In this document: positions 11,397 through 20,930 of the stretch, piece by piece
Position numbering within the stretch: position 1 is the first letter of the stretch
Layout of the letters: each line of letters opens with the position of its first letter
Notes under the pieces: model-generated
What the model was told of the DNA's origin: nothing
Databases searched by the model: none
Seen by the model: the letters and a program-made list of their open reading frames with translations, nothing else
Translations under genes and position numbers: made by a program
NCBI GenBank assembly: GCA_036429605.1
Contig: JAVFKD010000015.1
Coordinates: 2,813,421-2,877,420, forward strand
DNA from: Cladobotryum mycophilum
Lineage: Eukaryota > Ascomycota > Sordariomycetes > Hypocreales > Hypocreaceae
DNA length: 64,000 nucleotides
Direction: 5' to 3'

Positions 11397-12501
11397 ATGG
11401 ACGAGACATTCGGCCTTCATGATTTATTCACCGAAGATCACGGTAAGCTGTGTATGTATGGAGAAAATATGCGTATTATTATGTATGGGCAGCGGGATCA
11501 GACAGCGTCTGTTGGCGTAGAGGCGTAGTGCGGCGCCATTGCCTCCACCTGCTGCCCAAGACTAACAACCAAGGGGTGGAAAGAAAACACGGGTCTTGAT
11601 CGACACTGGAACTTTTCAGAGGAGGTTCAGTGGTCGACGACCCGTGTTTTTTCACCCCTCATGGAGGCAATGGCGCCGCACTACGTCCCTACATCTATGC
11701 CAACAGATGGAACGGTACAACTCCCTTTTCTGAAGATATATCAGAGTCATTATTGACTCTGCGGTAGGTTACCCAAGCCTTTTGTGGCCTTTCGGCGCGG
11801 ACGCGGATGGGTGCGTTGATCCAAGCCTGGAACTATCAGCATTGAATAATCGCCAGGGCGTCCAGGATGCGTACCCAAGCGTGTTTGGCCCACCAGAACT
11901 TGCTCTCATGGTACCATCTTTTCAAGATATCAACCACACTTGCACAAACGAGACAGCACAGCACACGTACGTGCCATTTTACTACTACAAACAATGGATG
12001 ATAATTACTCAACGACAAAATAATAGGGCCCCTATGACAGGGGTGTCTGAAACCCCCACATTGATTCAATTCTCTTGCTGTTTCTGCCCCCGGCAGTTTA
12101 AGCGACGCAGCGATGCCAAACGCCACCAGCGCACAGTTCACGAGAAACGGGGGCAACTCCTTTGCCCCGAACAGGCTTGTCCTCGACCGAACCGCCTCTT
12201 TTCTAGGAAGGACAACCTAAAGGCTCACTTGTCCAAGGTGCACGGGAAGTCGCTGCATGGTCCATCAAAGAAGAGAGAAACATATGACGAGACGGTTGTC
12301 GTATCAGAGAGATGCCGGCAGGGAAGTGGTAGTAGCCGAATGCAAGACTTGGAAACCCGGACACGGCCGGAGCTTATGGCAATGCTTCTGTCCCAGCGTG
12401 AGGAGTTTTGGAATGAGCGGCTGAAACGGTTAGAGGCAGAGCTGGAAATTCTGAGACGAAAGGGCGGGCAGCGACATGACTTATACCAGGGAGACGAATA
12501 G
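11397..12501 (+). CDS. C2H2 zinc-finger transcription factor
   Basis: Nuclear DNA-binding protein of about 239 residues. Exons 11397-11442, 11768-11966 and 12027-12501. Exon 1 encodes MDETFGLHDLFTEDH and joins through a 325-bp intron with GTAAGC donor; the phase fits exactly. The second intron (60 bp, donor GTACGT, acceptor AATAG) has no stop and keeps frame, so simple translation would include it wrongly. Two C2H2 fingers follow, CCFCPRQFKRRSDAKRHQRTVH and a longer-spaced one from CPEQACP to HLSKVH with the RKDNLKAH helix. The C-terminal LLSQREEFWNERLKRLEAEL is a predicted coiled coil, suggesting dimerisation. The acidic N-terminus may be an activation region. Target genes unknown. Intron 1 carries the foldback element at 11508-11708. 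Confidence 0.78.
11508..11708. repeat. Foldback/MITE-like inverted repeat within the C2H2 intron
   Basis: About 200 bp, imperfectly palindromic. The left arm begins TCTGTTGGC and runs through GTAGTGCGGCGCCATTGCC to a second paired block ACACGGGTC. The right arm repeats these in inverse order (GACCCGTGT, then GGCAATGGCGCCGCACTAC, ending GCCAACAGA). The central loop is near 11605-11630. No clear target duplication was found. No coding capacity. Confidence 0.8.
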
Positions 12502-13157
12502 ATCTACAAAGCAGGATACATGGCCAGTCGTGTAATTGAGGTATTATCCTTGGTCAGTGAACATGACATATCAGACTCTTGGAAAAGGTTAGTTACATGT
12601 TTACATCTTTTGTGCAACGGAGTGTTCTTAAGAAGCAAAGTGAGAATAATGGGAATTAGTAAAGGGTTACAATAAACCTTGGAAGTGGAGCCTTGAATCA
12701 GCGACTGTAGTATTTAACATGTGTGTGTGTGTGTGTGTGTGAATGAAGTAAAATCTCTACTCAGTGGAAAGCTACTCTAGCCTCATCTACGAGGGTGATT
12801 ACATGACCTGCAACATAGCATAGACGGGGAAAGCACCGGGTTGGAGAGAATGATACGATCCGGGGGGGGGGGGGGGGGATAAACAAGAACAAGGAGAATA
12901 AAGAGAAATTACTGGAAATAAGAGGAATAAAAAGAAAAAATAGAGGTTGTTAGATACAAGGCGAACCAAGAGAATAATAGATACAAATATGTCTACTATA
13001 GTTTAGTAGACAATGCATAGTCAACAAATAAAAACTGTTAAGAGAGCACCTAAACCTCCCGTTCACTTGCCATTGACATCAAAGGCTCACATTATACTCC
13101 ACTAATGAAAACATAAGTGGCCATACTTGAAGAGCAAAAACGATCAAAAATAAAAAC
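12502..13157. other. Intergenic with microsatellites
   Basis: No gene seen. It holds a (GT)n tract at 12721-12741 and a 17-base G run at 12862-12878, then AT-rich sequence up to the decayed 5S copy. Confidence 0.6.
12862..12878 (+). repeat. Poly-G run (17)
   Basis: Uninterrupted run of 17 G. Its length should be trusted little, given the homopolymer errors inferred elsewhere in the window. Confidence 0.8.
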
Positions 13158-13279
13158 ACATACCACAGCCAGTGTTCACCAATAGTCACCTACCCGACTA
13201 CTAATCTGCCTCTTATTAGCAGCTTAACTATAAAAGAGTAAGCAAGACCCTGAGTTCTCCACTACTTATGGTTATATGT
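13158..13279 (-). pseudogene. 5S rRNA pseudogene, copy 2 (transition-decayed)
   Basis: Aligns over its whole length with the other 5S copies, keeping GGCAGATTAGTAGT and the ends ACATA.../...GTATGT. It carries many changes, mostly C-to-T and G-to-A type: CCCATAG reads TTTATAG, the 3' loop CCACCAGCG reads CTATTGGTG, and CCCGTCCGC reads CTTGCTTAC. This biased damage resembles repeat-induced point mutation (RIP). The promoter-bearing internal region is altered, so it is unlikely to be transcribed. Confidence 0.8.
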
Positions 13280-13513
13280 AATAGACTCTTCACTTAGATT
13301 TACTGATATAGAGACAGTTTTTGACCTGCTTTTACCATCTTTGATGTTGTCCAGCAATACTGGTCGGTCTGCCACAACGAACAGTAGTAAACCAGGGTCA
13401 AGGTCTCACAAGGGCTTGGATCGGAACCACCTGAGTTCATTTATTTCTTTGCTCATGTCGGTTTTTTTTTGGCTTATGTGACGTTTACTACCCAAGTAAT
13501 ATCCCCTACTGAC

Positions 13514-14518
13514 TCACCAGAAATCCTTCATCATCTCTTGAGCAGCCTTGCCTCCTACATCTCCGGTAAGTATCCTCGCATTGTTGCCCATCCTGTTGTT
13601 CCGGACGGTTGTGTGGCCGTTGAACGCCGATATATAATTAGTCCCAACATCAATATTGCCGGTAACAAGTCTAAAATCATCCTTTACGATATTTCCATCA
13701 ACTGAAGTATTTCTCAGCTCCGTTGCATGATTCAGATCTTCATCACTGGACTTTCCCGGGGCACGCTGCTTGAATTGCTCGACGTCGGCCAGCTTAAGCG
13801 CTATGGTTCCATCCGGGGCTGAGGCAGAGAACAAGTGTTAGTGTCCTTGTGTGACCCATGTGAATATATGTGACGGCTCATGAATTACCTATTTGGTTCA
13901 CCATCTGCCGTTTCTGCAGGTACTCCATGAGCGCCAAGTTCATTTTCAAGACTTGGTTCACTTTGTTGTTGGTATCATTGGGGACGTTGAAGGCAACGCG
14001 ATAGCCCTCCGGATGGTTTTCCGAAAGGCCGACTGGGGCTTCCACGACCTCCTCGGAAACCTGGCCTATTGCTTTTTCGAATCGACTGTTGATGTCCTTC
14101 AACTGGCTATCGTAATCATCACCATCCATGAGCTTGTGCCGCAAGAAATTATTCGAAAGTGATCGGTCGGCAAGCTCGTCTAGTATTGATTCCAGTTCTT
14201 GGATAAGACCGACGATGGCTCCAACTTGTTTTCCGACGGCAGCTGTTTGTAAGCCGTGGGCATCTCTGACCAAGACGAGGAAGCTTTCGGCCGTCTCTAG
14301 TTGCGTGAAGGCACTGACCAACCCCCGGAAGATCCCTGAACCTTTATGCGCACGTCTCGTATGTGCTTGGTGGTGTCGAGCGTGCGATTGATGAGCTCAA
14401 CGATGTTGTTGGGGGCTGTTTTCGTCCGGACTCGGGAAGCCTGAATGTGTTAACTCCTGGTGACTTGCAAACCGACAAAAAAAGAGTGTGAGCTCACCAT
14501 TTTGAACTTGAATCTCAT
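13514..14518 (-). CDS. Candidate HET-s/HRAM-like amyloid signalling protein; frame break at a C run
   Basis: Model: exons 14518-14498, 14440-13889 and 13818-13514 (GTGAGC and GTAATT donors, ATTCAG and CCTCAG acceptors). A one-base break at the five-C run 14322-14326 must be allowed for; the total is then 292 codons. Residues 1-190 are mainly helical (NNIVELINRTLDTTKHIRDV, then an Ala/Leu-rich part), not clearly HeLo and perhaps nearer SesA/STAND-partner N-terminal domains. The C-terminus holds two aligned 19-residue repeats, about N228-N246 (NTSVDGNIV...LVTGN) and H260-D278 (HTTVRNNRM...ILTGD), a 13-residue linker, and the end KDFW. HET-s has its repeats at 226-246 and 262-282 of 289 and also ends with Phe-Trp. 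By family knowledge such proteins are membrane-acting cell-death executors templated by NLR partners. No NLR gene lies in the window. Start codon uncertain. Confidence 0.6.
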
Positions 14519-15249
14519 TTAGCTTTGATGAATTGTTGTTAGCAATGATGGTATGGGGAAGAATTAAAAGAGCATCCGGAATGCTCCAATACTCCCTTTT
14601 ATCTTATTCAAGTTGGGCATTGCAGATGAGCCTGATATGGCTGCCTCGCGGTTGGGAATCCAGCCGCACAGCTGCCTTCATGCATGTAAGCGCCCAACTA
14701 TGTGCCATAATTGGACAGTCGACGAAGTGCATGAACTTCAAAGGTCCCTACAGTCACCTTCCTCCAGGCTTCAACGCGGCCAATGGCCCTACCCACTCCA
14801 ATAAGTGCTCCGAACACCCTATTAGGTTCAGGACACGCAACGACTCCGTAACTCGCTAAGGTTCCAGAACTATTTTATCCTATAACCCTAGCCCTTGCCA
14901 CTCTTGTCATGATAGGCAAGCGTGAAAACCTTAAGATTGATACCGACTTCTAGGCTAGCATTCACTGTTGCACATCATGTGCGAATACGTGGGGCCCGGG
15001 GTGCTCGCTCACCACATTATTTTGTGTCATATGAGGTGATGCATTTATTGTGCCGTAGATGACGTGACTGGTGCGAGCCTGCCGCACGTGGCCACATGTA
15101 GATTCGCCTCGTTCCTTAAGAGGGAACCTAAATAAATTTCCATCTTGGCGACTTTTAGGTATAAAATGTACTCCTCTTTACACATAGTTTATGCTTATTT
15201 CCTCATATCTCACCCGGATCGTCGCATTGACAAAGCTATACCCTTTGCC
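14519..15249. other. Intergenic, no gene seen
   Basis: Upstream regions of two divergent genes. No coding frame is supported in this stretch. Confidence 0.5.
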
Positions 15250-16163
15250 ATGGCATCTACACTAAAACCTCATACTGGTATTCTCCGTGAAGAGAACATC
15301 GCTCTCCGACAAATCCTGGGCTATCGCCTCGAGTCACTACAGTCCTCGCCATATAGCCCACCTCAGATTGGACAATACCTATCCGGTACTTCCATTAAAG
15401 ATGTTTTACTTGTCGCTGTCGATGTGGATACGGGGGAGGTTATGAGGCTATCTCGCCTGACCAGAGTTTCCATATTGGCGTCTCAGTTTTTGACACTCGG
15501 TGCCTTGTGGGCAGGCTGGACGACCCTAGCAAGGCAATTGTATCTTACCAGTTCATCAACAGGGATACGCGGCCATGTAAATGGGCTGCCAAGAGCTTTC
15601 TATTCGGGGAGACAGAGTTGATATCGCTTTGCGATATACCAACCCGATTTTCCTTGCTTACCCAGGACCGTAACTATGTTATAGTTGCACATGGTACTAG
15701 GGAAGATATAAAGTTCTTTAACAACATTGATCCGGAAATTATAAACCGGGCCTCTTATATTTTGGATACGGTCAAGGCAGCGCAGTTTCCTCTGCAGTTA
15801 TACTATCGGTATAGCATCGAGAAACTGCTTGATGAATTCGACATCCGCTATGCAAAATTACATGCAGCTGGAAATGATGCACATTTCGCGCTGAAAGCTT
15901 TGTTAATGATTGCTGTTCGTGATGGTCGCATGGCACCATATGTTACTACATCCAGCAACGAAGACATGTTTCGTCTTCTCGACGCTATTGCACATGCCCC
16001 ATGTGCTCTCCCAGTCTGGACTGAGACGCCACCAGTAACTTGTACATCACCAGAAAAGAATAAAAAGCTAGGCATATATGCAAAGCGCCGACTACGGGCT
16101 GAAAGAAAGGCCGTTAAGCGGGCGTTCAAGGAGTTGCCTTGCTCTGATGAGTCGACGGGATAG
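15250..16163 (+). CDS. Gfd2/YDR514C-like DEDDh-fold protein; frame break at a G run
   Basis: RNase H-like protein of the Gfd2/YDR514C-like family, about 304 residues. The upstream frame gives MASTLKPHTGILREEN... to VLLVAVDVDTG (first acidic motif, with Asp where exonucleases often have Glu). The downstream frame gives YEAISPDQSFHIGVSVFDTR, FINRDTRPCKWAAKSFLFG and, near the end, HAAGNDAHFALKALL (third motif). The two are joined by adding one G to the five-G run 15432-15436, giving a continuous reading. The C-terminus is basic (KRRLRAERKAVKRAFKEL). Family members are described as nuclear export/mRNA-linked factors, but nuclease activity here is uncertain. A decayed paralogue lies at 7.6-8.6 kb. 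The start was chosen at the ATG with the better context; an in-frame ATG at 15166 is an alternative. Confidence 0.6.
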
Positions 16164-16468
16164 GATAGCTACTCCATCGGTCTCATCCTGCGCTTGACAG
16201 AAGAATTTCAGAGGCTCTCCGTAGTCTTCGGCCGCCATCTAGCAATACGACGCTCACGACCCCCCAACAGCGGCTGTACGCGGACTACCTACCTACATTA
16301 TGTACAGCCCTCCACCATTGTGTGGAGATGCATGTATGTATTGATTGCCTTACTCTACCCTCGAGCTAATAGTAGAGAAGTATTCAAGCATCAGCACATT
16401 GAGCCTCTTGCGCAACGTGGGCAGTGCGACTTCCCAACCACGCCGCACAATCAGCATATGGGAAGATT

Positions 16469-16522
16469 GGGCACGGTGGCGCAGTGGGATGCACGACCAG
16501 CCTCTAGTTCAATCCGTTACCT
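16469..16522 (+). pseudogene. tRNA-like relic (internally deleted)
   Basis: GGGCACGGTGGCGCAGTGG has a good A box (TGGCGCAGTGG) and a plausible acceptor/D-arm. It is followed after only about 20 nt by AGTTCAATCC, a good B box. The anticodon 3' half, variable region and matching 3' acceptor strand are missing, so it cannot fold as a tRNA. It resembles the 5' half of a fungal tRNA-Met type sequence, from memory only. Confidence 0.4.
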
Positions 16523-16620
16523 TCATCGTATGTCAACTGCGCCTATGCTGCCTTGAGAGAATCTCAAACGTTGACGAGGTCACCGACAATCTCCTTCAAT
16601 ATGTCTTTAAGAAACCGACA

Positions 16621-16744
16621 TTCACATACACGCATTCAGAGCACCAATCTCCCATATGCTATCTTACTCCTCACCACACAAGCCATTCCATCACCAGCAT
16701 CTGAATCCAGCCTTCATTGACCACCAAAAAAAAACCCACAAAAA
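16621..16744 (-). repeat. Duplicated 3' flank of 5S rRNA (copy B)
   Basis: Matches 10590-10701 in blocks and lies directly downstream of 5S copy 3, with a short insertion relative to copy A. Confidence 0.75.
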
Positions 16745-16863
16745 ACATACAACAGCCGGTATTCGCTGATGGTCACCCACTCAACTACTAATCTGCCGGT
16801 CAGTAGTTTATCTATGGGGGAGCGGACGGGACCCCGAGTTTTCTACTGCCTGTGGTCGTATGT
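16745..16863 (-). rRNA. 5S ribosomal RNA, copy 3 (variant type)
   Basis: 119 nt with the correct 5S ends and helix I. It differs from copies 1 and 4 mainly in helix II, where CAGTAG pairs with CTACTG instead of CATTGG with CCAATG, so pairing is kept. It has two further transitions in the 3' domain (TTGAGTGGG, CATCAG) that could be slight RIP damage. Probably a functional isotype. Confidence 0.85.
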
Positions 16864-16942
16864 GCTTGATGACGGCTTCATTCAGCTTATCATCGTTGGA
16901 GGAAGTGATGGTAAGTAATAGTAACAAAAAAACAGCAAAAAA

Positions 16943-17061
16943 ACATACAACAGCCGGTGTTCGCTGGTGGTCACCCACCCAACTACTAATCTGCCTCTCG
17001 TTGGCTTGACTATGGGAGAGCGGACGGGATCCCGTATATTCCAATGGATATGGTCGTATGT
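16943..17061 (-). rRNA. 5S ribosomal RNA, copy 4
   Basis: 119 nt, one base different from copy 1, followed on the minus strand by a T run. It lies 79 bp from copy 3 in the same orientation. Confidence 0.93.
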
Positions 17062-17422
17062 GCTATCTCTCTTCTTTAATCAGTTTATAAGAGATTCTGA
17101 GTAGCAACTGACATGGAACGTTTATGGGTTCATCATGAATCTTTGCACATCCCTTTTCTCTTGCTTAGTCGGGCGGTTTTTGTGTAATCTACCCGGGTGT
17201 TGTTGTGGCGGGGGAAAGCAGTAAGAACGGGCGTGTGAAACACCGCAACGTAGGGATGCATCAACAATGTTATAGAGGTTGATAAAAAACAAACGCACAA
17301 AGGTATACAGTTGATCCTTCATATATGACTGCATGTTCCCTTTTATTCTGTGGCCCGTCCCGGCATCCGATTTCATGTATCCTAATTAGGAAGCTATCCT
17401 TCCTTTGTTTTTGCAACAAGCC
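17062..17422. other. Intergenic between 5S copy 4 and the HET-like fragment
   Basis: Weakly similar (GTAGCAACTGACA, CATCATGAATCTTTG) to 10221-10290, so the duplicated unit may extend on this side too. No gene seen. Confidence 0.4.
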
Positions 17423-18379
17423 ATGGCAGTCGATGGTTGGGCTCCTGGATGCTTCTCGTTGGGTACAGATCAGGCATATCCCATATATACCTACCAGACG
17501 CTCCGTCTTTTAACCATTGTAGATTTCCCCCACTCCATCGACCTTGATCTTCGAGCCGTGTTACGCGTTGTCATTATCATCTATAGTTTGCACTATGCCA
17601 CGTTGAGAACATCCTCACGCCCCGTGGACATGGTCTTTAGCATCATGGGGTTATTTAGAGTAGCATTGAACCCCAAAAACTTCCGCGCCGAAGATCGACT
17701 TGGAGCTACTATAGCATTGGCTCGACGTATTTTGGACAAGGGAGGGTCACCCAACTGGTTGGCTTGTTCGCTCTCACTGCCCTCCCATCCGTCGATTTCC
17801 TCTTTTCCAGACTTCCCTACGACGCGTGTTGATAGCTTGGCCGTGTACACTGTTTCCAATACTGGAGGTACCACGGAGGTGGATGTTGCCACCCTAATGG
17901 CAGACATTGACGGATGGCTTGGGACGGAGGATATCACTGCAGCCACTATGGATGCTTCAGGCTTTCTATCGTTTAAAGCGAAGTCAGTTCCGATTGAGTG
18001 GACAGGAGAATGTAAGCCTGTGGTGAATGATGAGCGCGGATCGACTGCATATGAGGACCAAATTCTACGCTTTCACTCCGCTGAAAATGCTCAAGGATAC
18101 ATGGTCTCTCATGATAATAAGATCTGGCGGATAAAGACTGCCGAGAGCGAGACTGTGCATACAGGAGACGGTCCTATCAGAGCCTACGCCGTCGTTCTAG
18201 GACGCATGTTCACAGAGATGAGCACTCGTTTCTTTGACCCCGGGATGCTGGTCAGAGTTATCGTATTAAAGGAACACGCGGATGGGATGCTTTCTAGACC
18301 CGGGAGTGGTTCATGGTTCACTCTAAACCGAATATCCTCTCACACTGATGATTGGGATGAGCGTGACTTTATCATTTGA
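17423..18379 (+). pseudogene. C-terminal remnant of a HET-type (heterokaryon incompatibility-like) protein
   Basis: A frame of 318 codons from the ATG at 17423. From about residue 65 it has the segment TSSRPVDMVFSIMGLF...DRLGATIALARRIL...SPNWLACSLSLPSHP, which I recognise as the region downstream of the HET domain in many fungal HET proteins. The rest, ending DDWDERDFII, is the matching variable tail. The HET domain itself is absent. The first 60 residues look non-native (Ile/Leu-rich, no domain) and probably read through unrelated sequence. It is therefore annotated as a 5'-truncated remnant, although the frame is open to its stop and expression cannot be excluded. Confidence 0.5.
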
Positions 18380-19006
18380 GTATTATACTGATGCGTTACA
18401 TAATTAAATATGCAACATACAAGGGACGAGGGGATAGTCAAGTCAAGATTGCCCTCTAGATGTTTAGGGTATCTTTTAAGAAAGTGAGTTTTCTTCTTTT
18501 GTGGTCAGAGCTACAAACTTTGAGGATGGCTTTACTCGTGTTGTTGGTAAGTACATGAACTCTTTCAGCTAGAAAGTTCTTCTTGGCTGGCCAGACACCT
18601 ATCGTCTGTGTGTGATTCTTTGTGTTCGAGAAGGTGAGTGATGCGATGGAAGTCACACAAATGGTAGAACGTAAACAAACAATAGACATATAGAGTAATA
18701 ACAGGAATCAAGGGTAACAAGAGGAACCAAGAGTAACAAGAGAAATACAAGGTGACGAGAGCAGTTTGCAAGTAGCTTCCGCTAAGCCAATCTCATCTAC
18801 TCAAAGAAATCTCTACTAACTACTATAAGTTGGTCCTCTACCCCTGACTTTGCTTGTTTATCGCTTGCGTATGAGAGGTATCAGAAGCGACAGGCACAGA
18901 ATGTTGTTCGCTCATAGCATTTAGGAATAGCATACACGAGCCGCCACCGGCCTAGGGTATAGTTTGAAACAATGGCGAAATAAAGTCGATAGCAGATTGG
19001 TCGGGC

Positions 19007-19008
<2 letters not shown>

Positions 19009-19044
<36 letters not shown>
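19009..19044 (+). repeat. (CT)n microsatellite
   Basis: Perfect CT dinucleotide tract of about 36 bp. Confidence 0.95.
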
Positions 19045-19048
<4 letters not shown>

Positions 19049-20832
19049 ATATCCTTGTTTTCCAATTCCAAATGTCTCGATTCCTCCCTCACCGTCTTTG
19101 TGAGTGGAAGAAGCCATAACCCCTTGCACCGATGGGATTGCTTTGTTTATACGACTACTACCCTCTATTCCGATTAGGCCTCTTTACGAGCTTCCGCCTT
19201 GTAGGGTGGGAAGATGTCATTGTTGTGTGTGTGTGTCAACCCGCTTGCCCAAATCGGTATACATCGCGTGCCCATCCCAAGCCTTCGGGCCGTTCCTAAA
19301 TTCGCATACACAAGCCTGATACGCATGATGATATCATCTAAAATGGAGGCTAGCAAAAAGAAAGACATGCAGACCGAAAAGCCGCAGTAGACATCGCTCT
19401 TTCAGGGTCCGGCCGGCTCGCATTCTCGAGGCCTTGCCCCAGCACCGATGGATCTAGAGCACCAAGTGCGGAGTTGCAGAGACATGGAAGCAGCGGTGTA
19501 AGTCAAAAGACCTATCGGACGGACAATCTATATTGTTTTTTTTTCTTTTTTCTTTTCTTTTGGAAAGACGCGGCAGCTTAACAAGGTGACATACGCCATG
19601 TCGATGGCATCGTCTGATCAAGGTCTGAGTGGACAGTATTAGTGGGCTAACTCTAGTCGGGCTGCATAAAAAAAAAAGAAAGGCTTTGTTCTCGCAGATG
19701 TGGATGCCAAGTATTAAAATTTGAGCAGATTTGTCTAGCATAACTTGCTAGGGGGTATGTCGACGACATCCTTTTTCCTCCCGACTGGCCATATCATTGT
19801 ACACCAATGCCCAACCTGCTTGTATACTATACGTGCTTGAAATCGGATAGCAAACCATATCTTCACTCCAAGGAAAGCGTACACACTTTGCACTCCTGAG
19901 AAAACTTCTTCTCGGTATATCTGGCTATGCATGCTGGGTGGTGATCTGGCTGTATCGTGGTGAGATGTGACGGTGATTAATTAAATTCTGCATGGCCTGC
20001 ATAAAAAGGCAACCCATTGACCAGCCACACCAGATTGACAAATACCAACCGCGGGCCGCCTGCTCTAAACTTTATTACAAATATCTCTCATCCCTTTGCA
20101 AGACAAAGAGACCCAGTTCATCATGCAAGCTAGTAAAACTGTCACACTGCGGGGGCGGGGATCTCGTTGCCATGGATGCCGAGCCGCTCCCCCTGTATCG
20201 GGTTGGTACCAATCTCACAACGCAGTAGTGCTCGTCCACCTCAATATCCGAGCTGGGTATGCGCGAGAGAAACCAGTTTTAGCGCGTATTTGCACAGGTA
20301 TGCCATCGTTAAAGGACATCTTCCCATCACGGCCCAGGGAACAATGGCGGGGAAATCATTCAAAAGGGGCTTACATGTTGATATTTCCGTCATAGTTAGT
20401 AGGGGGTCTTGAAAAGATCGTGATCTCTTACAGCTCTAAATCGTCCCGTGTCCTGGAGCCTACATCACGACGGCATGGACCACCGAAATCATGACACGGG
20501 GGCTGGAGTGGATTGCTGCAAGTCTGTACATTTCATCACCTCGAAAGTGGATCGGGTGGACGGTCAGATCCAGGCAGATCCGTCCCAGAATCCCTGTCAC
20601 TTGTTCCGCCTGATCCTTCTCACCGAAGACTGACGTTGGAAAGTTGGGCCAGCCAGTGTGGAAAAAAGCAATACAATGCGTATGGTGGAGTAATACATTA
20701 TGCATCATGGCAGAAGAAGGAGTGTCCACTCCGTATCATGACGTAACCTTGGGTGGTAGGCAATGAATGTATGCTTTGACGAGGATACTACTTTTGTGGG
20801 ACATATCGTAGCCTGCACTTTGTAGAGCTGGG

Positions 20833-20840
20833 TATATAAA
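20833..20840 (+). promoter_or_regulatory. TATA box of the GLEYA gene
   Basis: TATATAAA 91 bp before the start codon, followed by a pyrimidine-rich leader. Suggests a regulated, TATA-type promoter for the secreted protein. Confidence 0.6.
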
Positions 20841-20930
20841 CCGCCTCTCCCGAGAGAAAAGCCAGAAAGAATCTCCTCATCCCTCTCAAACATACTACAC
20901 TCTCTCACACACAATACTCTTTTACAAAAT

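Larger units (their letters stand above)
16164..16744. other. Intergenic with tRNA relic and duplicated 5S flank
   Basis: No protein gene. Contains the tRNA-like relic at 16469-16522 and, from 16621, the flank shared with 5S copy 1. Confidence 0.5.
18380..20930. other. 2.5 kb intergenic region, no gene supported
   Basis: Only short, unbiased frames. It holds a (CT)n microsatellite at 19009-19044 and the promoter of the GLEYA gene at its right end. Confidence 0.6.
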
